Of a DNA stretch of 5,910 nt, positions 1-5,335 are shown in pieces. The notes under the pieces were generated by a model. It had not been told where the DNA came from and did no database searches. It saw only the letters and a program-made list of their open reading frames with translations. Position numbers and translations under genes: made by a program. Each line of letters starts with the position of its first letter. The first letter of the stretch is position 1. The stretch covers positions 1 through 5,910 of the forward strand of contig JAPULF010000138.1 in NCBI GenBank assembly GCA_027295245.1. The letters are read 5' to 3'. The DNA is from Planctomycetota bacterium (GTDB lineage: Bacteria > Planctomycetota > Phycisphaerae > UBA1845 > UTPLA1).

Positions 1-59
1 AACGTCGCGTCTCAGCTCACCTCGGCCATCTGACGTGCCGCCACCGAGTTTCCTCAATC

Positions 60-65
60 ATTATA
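60..65 (-). promoter_or_regulatory. Isolated minus-strand TATAAT (-10-like)
   Basis: The minus strand reads a perfect TATAAT at 65-60, which is uncommon in DNA this GC-rich. No good -35 hexamer stands 16-18 bases upstream; the best is GACAGG at an 18-base spacing. A short palindrome (68-81) fills the spacer. It could start a transcript running off the left edge, but no coding start follows inside the window. Confidence 0.25.
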
Positions 66-121
66 CTGCGAAGCGATTCGCCGCCTGTCGTCTGCCGACT
101 GCACCCTGATCTGAGCAATTC

Positions 122-157
122 GCGTGCCGTCCGCGCGACGCGACCGGCACGGCACGC
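122..157. repeat. 9-bp perfect inverted repeat
   Basis: GCGTGCCGT at 122-130 is matched by its exact reverse complement ACGGCACGC at 149-157. CCG/CGG (131-133/145-147) can extend the stem across a one-base bulge. Neither side is followed by a T run, so it does not look like an intrinsic terminator. It lies downstream of the leftward promoter-like pair at 205-176, so it could be a leader hairpin or a protein site. Function unknown. Confidence 0.4.
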
Positions 158-175
158 CGGTTTGCGATGAATCCC

Positions 176-205
176 ATAATAATCGCCCTTTCTTCCAGAA
201 TGCAA
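176..205 (-). promoter_or_regulatory. Candidate leftward sigma-70-type promoter
   Basis: On the minus strand, TTGCAT (205-200) and TATTAT (181-176) are separated by 18 bases, each close to the consensus hexamers. The T-rich tract just upstream (about 206-220) could act as an UP element. Any transcript would start near 169 and leave the window without an obvious start codon. It may serve a gene beyond base 1. No data support activity. Confidence 0.3.
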
Positions 206-256
206 AGAAAAGAAACAAACAGTTCTGCCACACTCAAGCCATTCTGGATGGGCAGA
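203..256 (-). terminator. Candidate terminator for the helicase transcript
   Basis: Read leftward, TCTGCC (256-251) pairs with GGCAGA (229-224), and an inner CAT/ATG pairing lies inside the loop. The stem is followed by a T-rich stretch from about 221 to 204 in which most bases are T. It lies 80-110 bases after the helicase stop. The stem is short and the loop long, so it is a weak intrinsic terminator at best. The same T-rich tract could instead be an UP element for the promoter at 205-176. Confidence 0.3.
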
Positions 257-296
257 TCGACCCTCCGCCGGCGCAAGGTGGCCGCATTCGACCATT

Positions 297-322
297 CGGC
301 CCGTTCACTGCCATGCGGGCCG
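297..322 (-). terminator. GC-rich hairpin just after the helicase stop
   Basis: CGGCCCG (297-303) and CGGGCCG (316-322) form a perfect 7-bp stem with a 12-base loop, starting 13 bases past the helicase stop codon at 338-336. No T run follows in the leftward direction (the next bases are AATGG), so this is not a classical intrinsic terminator. It may stabilise the 3' end of the mRNA or assist termination. Confidence 0.3.
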
Positions 323-335
323 CGAACGATCTTGC

Positions 336-2468
336 TCACGGACGCCAAAGATCCTGCAAGCGATCGTCAAGTCTTCGACGACCGTCCACTGGCGATTGTT
401 CGGGCCAGGGCCGCTCGGCCGACTCGGCGTTGCGCTCTTCCAGCAACCCCCGGGTCTGGTCTGAGATGAATCGCGTTAGTTGGGCATAGGTGTGGCGGTC
501 GCCGAGGCTGTGCTTGCGATGGTAATAGCGGAACGGAAAGTAGATGTAGAGGGCGTTCTTGGCGCGGGTCATGGCGACGTAGAAGAGGCGGCGTTCCTCA
601 TCGACGCCTTCGGGACTGCCTAGCGCCATATCCGACGGGATCATCCCGTCGGCCGCGTGAATGACGTGCACGACATCCCACTCGCAACCCTTGGCGGAGT
701 GTATGGTGCTGAGGATCAGGTAATCTTCATCGAGATGCGGTGCCTGGGCGAAGTCGGAGGTCGAAGTCGGCGGATCCAGCGTCAGGTCGGTGATGAAACT
801 GCTCCGCGAGCGATACGTGGACGCGATCCGTTCCAGTTGCTCGAGGTCGCGAACCCGTATTCGGGCATTGTCGAATCGCAATTCGAACAGCGGCTGATAG
901 AAGTTCCGGATCCGCTCGATCTGTATCATCAGCGCCGGCCGGTCCGCGACCGAGTCGGCGTCACTGCCCGGCTTCAGTCCGGCACACTCCGCAAGCGTGG
1001 CCCGCAGCAACTCGAATTGCTGCTTTGCGACGGGCGGAACCACGGGGGGTTGGTTCAAGAGTCGAACAAGCGGGGATCGACGATCGGACGGGTCTTCCGA
1101 ACGCGATCGGCTCGAGCCGCCGGCGGTCGCTTCCGATCGTTGACCGCCCGGCGCCTTTCGCACTCCGAGGGAATCCATGATCATCCCGGCCCGTTTGGGT
1201 CCGACTCCCTCCAGCATTTGCAATATCCGAAACCAACTGATCTGGTCGTAGGGGTTTTCGAGAACGCGGAGCAGGGCCAACAAGTCCTTGATGTGGGCGG
1301 CCTCGACGAATTTGAGTCCGCCATACTTGTGAAAGGGGATATTTCGCCGGGTCAGCTCTATTTCGAGTTGGGCGCTGTGGTGCCCCGCCCGGAACAGGAC
1401 GGCCTGTTTCATGAGGGCGGTTCCGTCTTCGAGGTGGGTGAGAACGCGCTCGCACACCGCAACGCACTGATGGGGTTCGTCGATGCAATTGCAAAGGACC
1501 GGCTTTTGCTCGGAGGAGCGGGTCGACCAGAGATTCTTGGTAAAGCGCTCTCCGGCCTGCTCGATGACGGCGTTGGAGGCATTCAGAATCGGCTGCGTCG
1601 ATCGATAGTTCTGTTCCAAGGTGACGGTGCGTGTGCCCGGGAAATGGTTCGGAAAATCGAGGATGTTTCGCACCGTCGCGGCCCGAAACGAATAGATGCT
1701 CTGGGCGTCATCGCCCACGACCATGATGTTCTTGATGCCGCGACGCATGCCCAAGAGCGTCTCCGCCTGTATCGCGTTGGTATCCTGGTATTCGTCCACG
1801 AGAACGTGATCGAAGCGGCCACCCACGGCGTCGCCGATGCCGGGCTCGGTGCAGAGGATGTGCCAGTACAAGAGCAAGTCGTCGAAGTCGAGCACGTTTT
1901 GTTCGCGTTTTCGCTCGACGTAGCGCTGGAACACGGCCTGAACGTCGCCCTGCTCGGCGCGACACCACGGAAAATGGACGCCGAGCGTGTCGGCCAGTTT
2001 TTCCCGGGCGTTGACGGTACGCGAATAAATGGCAAGCAGGGTCTCCTTTCGCGGGAAACGTCGTTTCTTCGAGCCCAGCCCGAGTTCGCCGCGAATCAGA
2101 TTCATCAAGTCGGCGGAATCGCCCTGATCCATCACGGTGAATCCCGCGTCCAACCCGATTCCCTGGCCGTAGTAACGCAAGAGCCGATTCCCGACCGCGT
2201 GAAACGTCCCGCCCCAAACACTCCCCGCGACGTCGGCGGACGTCAGGTGTCCGGCACGCCGCAACATCTCGGCCGCGGCCCGACGGGTGAACGTCAGCAA
2301 GAGAATCCGGTCCGGCGAGACGCCCTGTTCGATCAGCCAGGCGACGCGAGAGGCGAGGGTACGGGTTTTCCCGGTGCCGGCGCCGGCCACGACCAGAAGC
2401 GGACCGTCTCCGTGCGTGACGGCGTCGCGCTGAGCGGGGTTCAGGTCTTTCAGCCAATCAGCGTTCAA
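336..2468 (-). CDS. UvrD/Rep/PcrA-family ATP-dependent DNA helicase
   Basis: This 710-residue protein is a superfamily 1A helicase, expected to unwind DNA 3' to 5' with ATP during repair or replication-fork restart. All the core motifs are visible: Q motif LNPAQRDAV (9-17), Walker A GAGTGKT (29-35), motif Ia LLLTFTRRAAAEML (56-69), Walker B DEYQDT (225-230), motif III GDDAQSIYSFRAA (252-264), motif IV QNYRST (286-291), motif V TIHSAKG (588-594) and motif VI EERRLFYVAMTRAK (624-637). Length matches Rep, PcrA and UvrD. The start is TTG at 2468: a TAG stop lies two codons upstream and the Q motif begins eight residues later, so no other start is reasonable. The ribosome binding site is weak. Two oddities are a Ser/Arg-rich insert (437-465) in the 2B region and four cysteines at 326-339. 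The charged C-terminal tail (about 676-710) matches nothing I know. The exact subfamily is unsettled, so no symbol is given. Confidence 0.96.
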   Translation of the reverse strand: MNADWLKDLNPAQRDAVTHGDGPLLVVAGAGTGKTRTLASRVAWLIEQGVSPDRILLLTFTRRAAAEMLRRAGHLTSADVAGSVWGGTFHAVGNRLLRYYGQGIGLDAGFTVMDQGDSADLMNLIRGELGLGSKKRRFPRKETLLAIYSRTVNAREKLADTLGVHFPWCRAEQGDVQAVFQRYVERKREQNVLDFDDLLLYWHILCTEPGIGDAVGGRFDHVLVDEYQDTNAIQAETLLGMRRGIKNIMVVGDDAQSIYSFRAATVRNILDFPNHFPGTRTVTLEQNYRSTQPILNASNAVIEQAGERFTKNLWSTRSSEQKPVLCNCIDEPHQCVAVCERVLTHLEDGTALMKQAVLFRAGHHSAQLEIELTRRNIPFHKYGGLKFVEAAHIKDLLALLRVLENPYDQISWFRILQMLEGVGPKRAGMIMDSLGVRKAPGGQRSEATAGGSSRSRSEDPSDRRSPLVRLLNQPPVVPPVAKQQFELLRATLAECAGLKPGSDADSVADRPALMIQIERIRNFYQPLFELRFDNARIRVRDLEQLERIASTYRSRSSFITDLTLDPPTSTSDFAQAPHLDEDYLILSTIHSAKGCEWDVVHVIHAADGMIPSDMALGSPEGVDEERRLFYVAMTRAKNALYIYFPFRYYHRKHSLGDRHTYAQLTRFISDQTRGLLEERNAESAERPWPEQSPVDGRRRLDDRLQDLWRP

Positions 2469-2962
2469 GTGCTATCCAGTTAACCCCGGACCCGGCAAAC
2501 TGCAATCGGATGTCCCGGAGCCGATCGGAGCCCCCCGGTTTTTGCCGGTGCAAGTGAATTGTGGATCGATTTCATTGCGCGGCTCCAAAAACTCTTGCTT
2601 CCCTTGCAACCGATTGCTATGGTTCGTCGAGAAGCAGGCCTGTTCCGGACCCAAGTACCGGGCAAGAGGTTTTGATCCCGGGGCGTCAGGGTATTCGCTT
2701 CGAGCGACTAGTCATCCGGTTTTCCGGTACGCCGACCTCGATGGGCGACCTGCTTCACTTTTTTTCCCTGCCAAAGTCTAATCGGTGTGTTCCCGTTGGG
2801 TGCAATCGGCAGTTTGCCTGCCGGTGACGATCGGCTGCGAGCCGCCCGTGCTTCTCAGGTGCCGCCGATGAGGCCGTATCCGCTTGTTGATTCGATCGGT
2901 TCCTAGCGTTGGCCTGCACCGAATTCCGGACTTCGTCCATATGGACCCCACGCCGTTTTGCA
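2469..2962. other. Long divergent intergenic region, no gene seen
   Basis: About 490 bases separate the helicase start from the lipoprotein promoter. Short frames on both strands (for example plus 2542-2781 and minus 2755-3015) encode nothing recognisable. Small structures present: CCGG pairs flanking T-rich loops at 2535-2548 and 2716-2727; TCGCT/AGCGA at 2695-2707; a 7-T run at 2759-2765 that stands 8 bases after a weak bulged stem (2726-2750), too far for a good terminator; CGGCAG/CTGCCG at 2807-2823; CGGCT/AGCCG around 2834-2846. I found no convincing minus-strand promoter for the helicase. The length leaves room for a small RNA or a long 5' leader, but nothing identifies one. Confidence 0.5.
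2935..2946. promoter_or_regulatory. 12-bp perfect palindrome, candidate operator
   Basis: GTCCATATGGAC is a perfect 12-bp palindrome. It occupies the place where the -35 hexamer of the promoter with -10 at 2963-2968 would sit. The natural -35 (TATGGA, 2940-2945, inside the palindrome) is poor, which would fit a promoter that depends on, or is blocked by, a dimeric regulator. That role is inferred from position and symmetry only. Confidence 0.35.
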
Positions 2963-2968
2963 TATACT
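2940..2968 (+). promoter_or_regulatory. Candidate promoter of the PD40 lipoprotein gene
   Basis: TATACT at 2963-2968 matches the -10 consensus in five of six positions. The -35 at a 17-base spacing is TATGGA, a poor match. Transcription would start near 2975, giving a leader of about 19 bases that just contains the ribosome binding site at 2981-2987. The short, tidy spacing supports it; the weak -35 argues for caution. Confidence 0.4.
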
Positions 2969-2980
2969 CCGCCCTGCAAT

Positions 2981-2987
2981 AGAGGAG
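2981..2987 (+). promoter_or_regulatory. Ribosome binding site fixing the lipoprotein start
   Basis: AGAGGAG ends 6 bases before the ATG at 2994. It settles the choice against the in-frame TTG at 2958, which has no such site and would add 12 residues ahead of the signal peptide. Confidence 0.75.
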
Positions 2988-2993
2988 ATTGGC

Positions 2994-4163
2994 ATGCACC
3001 GCTTGCTTCGCACATTCATGGTCACTTTCGGCATTCTATCGGGTGCCGCCTGCGGTCCGGCGGCCTCATCGGACGTTAAATCTCCCGTGGCAGAGTCGAG
3101 TATGCCGACCGATATCCGGCAATCGACCCCCCAGGCGATGGGAATTGCCGAAGCCCCCGGCGTTCCGCTCGGCTTCGAAATCGTCCGCGATACCACATCA
3201 AATGCTGAATGGCCGGCGGAGGAGGCCGGGCTGCTGACCAACGTCCGGCAATTGACCACCCCGGCGATGGGCATCACCGCAGCCGGCGAAGCCTATTTCT
3301 CGCCGGACAATCGGCGGATCATCTTCCAGGCATACCCCACCGGCCAGACCGAATACCAGATGTTCACGCTCGAACTGACGCCTGAAGGCTACCCCCGGAC
3401 CAGCACTATCAAGCAGGTCAGCCCGGGCGGCGGGGCCTGCACCTGCGGCTTTTTCAAACCCGACGGGTCCGGGATCATATTCGCATCGAGCTACCTGAAC
3501 CCGGACATGCCCAACCCGAACTTTTATCAGCGCGAGGGCGGCAGCTATACGTGGGACATGCCCGGTGGAATGGACATCCTGGCGGCGGGTGTTGACGGGT
3601 CCGAGCCGCGCCGCCTGACAACCGAGCACGGTTACGACGCCGAATGCGGCTACGATCCCGCCGGAGAACGTATCGTCTTTTCGAGCGACCGCGACGGCGA
3701 CCCCGACCTGTACGTCATGCGGGCCGACGGCTCGGGCGTCCGCCAGATCACCGACAACGCGGGCTACGACGGCGGGCCGTTTTTCTCGCCGGACGGGAAG
3801 CGGGTCATCTTCCGGGCCGACCGCAACTTGGACAGCCACCTCCAACTCTTTGTCATCAACGCGGACGGCACGGGCGAGCGACAACTCACCCGCCACGGTC
3901 CGGTCGTCAACTGGGCCCCGTACTGGCTCCCGGCGGGACGGTCGGTGGTCTATACGACAAGCATCCACGGCCACTACAACTACGAGGTCTACTTGCTGAA
4001 TATCGAAACCGGCGGCCACCGGCGTGTGACCCACGCCCCGCGTTTCGACGGCCTGCCGGTCGTCAGCAACGACGGTAAATGGATGATGTGGACCAGTCAG
4101 CGGGGCCCCACGCAGACGAGCCAGATATTTCTCGCCGAATTCCGGGCGCCATCGGGGTTCTAA
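2994..4163 (+). CDS. TolB-like PD40 beta-propeller lipoprotein
   Basis: This 389-residue protein is predicted to be exported and anchored in a membrane. It starts with a short basic stretch (MHRLLR), a hydrophobic segment, and a lipobox-like SGAAC with Cys20; Gly at -3 is unusual for a lipobox, so simple secretion is possible. After a linker (about 21-80) come six PD40/WD40-like strands, at about 100-112 (YFSPDNRRIIFQA), 153-164, 220-231, 262-275 (FFSPDGKRVIFRA), 309-322 and 354-366, most followed by a segment of the LYVMRADGSGVRQIT type. This predicts a six-bladed propeller like the C-terminal domain of TolB. A TolB N-terminal domain is absent, so it is not TolB itself. A C-T-C motif at 149-151 (GACTCG) is, from memory, typical of this TolB-like family. 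Propellers of this type usually bind proteins or ligands; the partner is unknown. Residues 39-54 repeat the entry motif at 82-97. It is divergent from the helicase and convergent with the transporter, so likely monocistronic. Confidence 0.88.
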   Translation: MHRLLRTFMVTFGILSGAACGPAASSDVKSPVAESSMPTDIRQSTPQAMGIAEAPGVPLGFEIVRDTTSNAEWPAEEAGLLTNVRQLTTPAMGITAAGEAYFSPDNRRIIFQAYPTGQTEYQMFTLELTPEGYPRTSTIKQVSPGGGACTCGFFKPDGSGIIFASSYLNPDMPNPNFYQREGGSYTWDMPGGMDILAAGVDGSEPRRLTTEHGYDAECGYDPAGERIVFSSDRDGDPDLYVMRADGSGVRQITDNAGYDGGPFFSPDGKRVIFRADRNLDSHLQLFVINADGTGERQLTRHGPVVNWAPYWLPAGRSVVYTTSIHGHYNYEVYLLNIETGGHRRVTHAPRFDGLPVVSNDGKWMMWTSQRGPTQTSQIFLAEFRAPSGF

Positions 4164-4180
4164 TCGCCTTCGGCATGGGA

Positions 4181-4205
4181 CCGGTTGCGTGGACCGGCAG
4201 CTTTC
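4181..4205 (+). terminator. Weak candidate terminator after the lipoprotein gene
   Basis: CCGGT (4181-4185) and ACCGG (4193-4197) can form a 5-bp stem with a 7-base loop, followed by CAGCTTTC. The T run is only three bases. It lies 17 bases after the stop codon and is the best structure I see on this side, but it is poor by intrinsic-terminator standards. Confidence 0.18.
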
Positions 4206-4365
4206 GGCCATGGAACGAACTCGGTAAGTGTCAGTTTGGGAACACACTCGCCGGGGAATGCGGCCGTTGCAAGCCTACTCGGCTTTTCGACCCACTCTTG
4301 CGGTCACCGGGCTCGGCCGGGAGGTTGCCGCGTAGGACGTGGATGCGCAATGTGATAGGACTGCT

Positions 4366-4395
4366 CAAGATACTCTTGAAGAGTAATACTTACTC
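4366..4395 (-). terminator. Overlapping hairpins at the transporter stop codon
   Basis: Several mutually exclusive hairpins overlap here: TACTCT/AGAGTA (4371-4376/4380-4385), CAAGA/TCTTG (4366-4370/4374-4378) and GAGTA/TACTC (4381-4385/4391-4395). The last includes part of the TAA stop of the transporter gene (4392-4390). They are AT-rich and lack a T run, so termination is only a possibility. Confidence 0.2.
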
Positions 4396-5223
4396 GGAAA
4401 CGGCCACCGGCGGGTTGACCTGTTGCCAACCGGTCAACGCCATCCGACCCGCGCTGTAGATCAGGAGGATCGTGAACGCGACCCGGATGGCGCGGACGGG
4501 CCAACGATGGACGCCCGCCGACGTGATCCAGGATCCGAGGGCCGCCGATGGAATCAGGATCGCGGCGAGCAGCAACGACTCGGAAAGAGCAAAGCCGTGT
4601 CGCCCGAGGGCGGCGTTCTTGACGACCGCGCCGACCACGCTGGATGCGAGGATGGTGGCGGCCGAGTTCGCTATCGCATTTTGGAGACGTATGCCCAACC
4701 AGACCTGCTGTGCGGGTACGGTGTAGAGCCCGCCGCCGATGCCCAGGAGTCCGCTCATGACACCGGCCGGCAGACCGACCAAGCCGACGATGGAGAGGCG
4801 GGAAGCGCGGACCGGCCGCTCGATTTTCGTAGCGAGGGAGCGACCCGGCCGCAACCGACGGAGGTTGTACGCCAGTACGTAGAGGAGAAAGGCGGCGAAT
4901 CCTATTTGCAGATAGCCCTGTCCGGAACCGTGAAATATCGGTATTTCGCTGAGACAGACTCCGCCGACCGCCCCCACCACCGCGCTGGGAATGGTCCACC
5001 GCGTCACCCAGCCCTGGATCGCCGCGGCCCGCCGGTGACGCCATACGGCCGGCGCGACGATGAAGAAATTGACGATCATGGCAACGGCCTGGTAGAGGTG
5101 CTGGCCCTGGCCGCCTCGCAACAGGACGAGCCCGGGTATGATCACGATCGAACCGCCGATTCCGAGGAGTCCGCCGCAGCCCCCGGCAATCAATCCCATC
5201 AAGACAATCCAAACGTAGTGCAC
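4390..5223 (-). CDS. TauE/SafE-family membrane transporter
   Basis: This 277-residue inner-membrane protein belongs to the TauE/SafE (DUF81) family, members of which export sulfite, sulfoacetate or other organosulfur anions; the substrate here cannot be read from sequence. The family's two-fold repeat is clear: GGLLGIGGSIVIIP (17-30) opens the N-terminal half and SGLLGIGGGLYTVP (157-170) the C-terminal half. About eight hydrophobic helices are visible, with a basic loop (about 121-142) between the halves. I chose the GTG at 5223 because it begins just before the first helix, has a GGGG stretch 8 bases upstream and lies downstream of a TATGAT box at 5268-5263. The frame stays open to a GTG at 5292, which would add 23 polar residues but lacks a ribosome binding site and sits upstream of that box. 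It is divergent from the CNNM-like gene and convergent with the lipoprotein gene. No sulfur-metabolism gene is nearby to name the substrate. Confidence 0.9.
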   Translation of the reverse strand: MHYVWIVLMGLIAGGCGGLLGIGGSIVIIPGLVLLRGGQGQHLYQAVAMIVNFFIVAPAVWRHRRAAAIQGWVTRWTIPSAVVGAVGGVCLSEIPIFHGSGQGYLQIGFAAFLLYVLAYNLRRLRPGRSLATKIERPVRASRLSIVGLVGLPAGVMSGLLGIGGGLYTVPAQQVWLGIRLQNAIANSAATILASSVVGAVVKNAALGRHGFALSESLLLAAILIPSAALGSWITSAGVHRWPVRAIRVAFTILLIYSAGRMALTGWQQVNPPVAVSE

Positions 5224-5262
5224 GGTGAAAACCCCATCCTCGACAAACCAAATCCGCCCCGG

Positions 5263-5268
5263 ATCATA
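5263..5268 (-). promoter_or_regulatory. Candidate -10 box of the transporter gene
   Basis: The minus strand reads TATGAT at 5268-5263, five of six matches to the -10 consensus. The -35 position at a 17-base spacing (5291-5286, TGTCGA) is weak and is shared, on the opposite strand, with the -35 of the CNNM-like gene. Transcription would start near 5256, giving a leader of about 33 bases to the GTG at 5223. Confidence 0.35.
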
Positions 5269-5285
5269 CAGCCTCGCATCGGCAA

Positions 5286-5314
5286 TCGACACGATCGGGG
5301 GCGTGTCGTATCAT
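5286..5314 (+). promoter_or_regulatory. Candidate sigma-70-type promoter of the CNNM-like gene
   Basis: TCGACA (5286-5291) and TATCAT (5309-5314) each match their consensus hexamers in five of six positions and are separated by exactly 17 bases. Transcription would start near 5321, about 15 bases before the ATG at 5336. This is the best promoter match in the window. An inverted repeat fills its spacer. Confidence 0.55.
5287..5308. promoter_or_regulatory. 7-8-7 inverted repeat, candidate operator
   Basis: CGACACG (5287-5293) and CGTGTCG (5302-5308) are perfect inverted copies with an 8-base spacer. The 22-bp element lies between the -35 and -10 of the rightward promoter and covers the -35 position of the leftward one. 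This is the usual place and shape for a dimeric helix-turn-helix repressor site. No regulator gene is in the window. The role is inferred. Confidence 0.45.
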
Positions 5315-5335
5315 TGACGGGGCTGGCTGGGCCTC

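Larger units (their letters stand above)
1..335. other. Gene-free left flank with leftward-reading signals
   Basis: No convincing gene lies here. The open frames on both strands (for example the minus frames ending at 17 and 61) give arginine-rich, low-conservation peptides with no recognisable motif, and they lack ribosome binding sites. What can be seen is a series of elements, listed separately: a GC-rich hairpin just after the helicase stop, a hairpin followed by a T-rich tract, a leftward promoter-like pair, a 9-bp inverted repeat at 122-130/149-157, and a perfect TATAAT on the minus strand at 65-60. Between the last two lies a small hairpin at 68-81 (GCGAA, GCGA loop, TTCGC). Together they suggest the helicase transcript ends here and another leftward gene begins beyond base 1. 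That last point is inference. Confidence 0.5.

Noticed and set aside
657..2483. A 608-codon open frame on the plus strand opposite the helicase
   Set aside because: It is the antisense of a complete helicase with all motifs. Its product shows no domain, and long antisense frames are expected in GC-rich coding DNA.
2660..2920. tRNA-like stretches such as TTGATCCCGG and TTGATTCGATC
   Set aside because: No matching acceptor, D and anticodon stems could be laid out around them.
2958..2993. Upstream TTG as start of the lipoprotein
   Set aside because: It lies inside the likely promoter and lacks a ribosome binding site, while AGAGGAG precedes the ATG at 2994 at good spacing and leaves a proper signal peptide.
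2472..3015. Several 60-90-codon frames in the intergenic region before the lipoprotein gene
   Set aside because: No ribosome binding sites, no recognisable motifs and mutual overlap. Coding cannot be supported.
3198..4247. A 349-codon minus frame opposite the PD40 lipoprotein gene
   Set aside because: The plus-strand protein has a signal peptide, a ribosome binding site and six propeller repeats. The minus product is a Val/Arg/Asp-rich shadow without motifs.
5314..5319. TTGACG as a -35 box for the CNNM-like gene
   Set aside because: Its -10 would fall on or after the ATG at 5336. The TCGACA-17-TATCAT pair upstream fits better.
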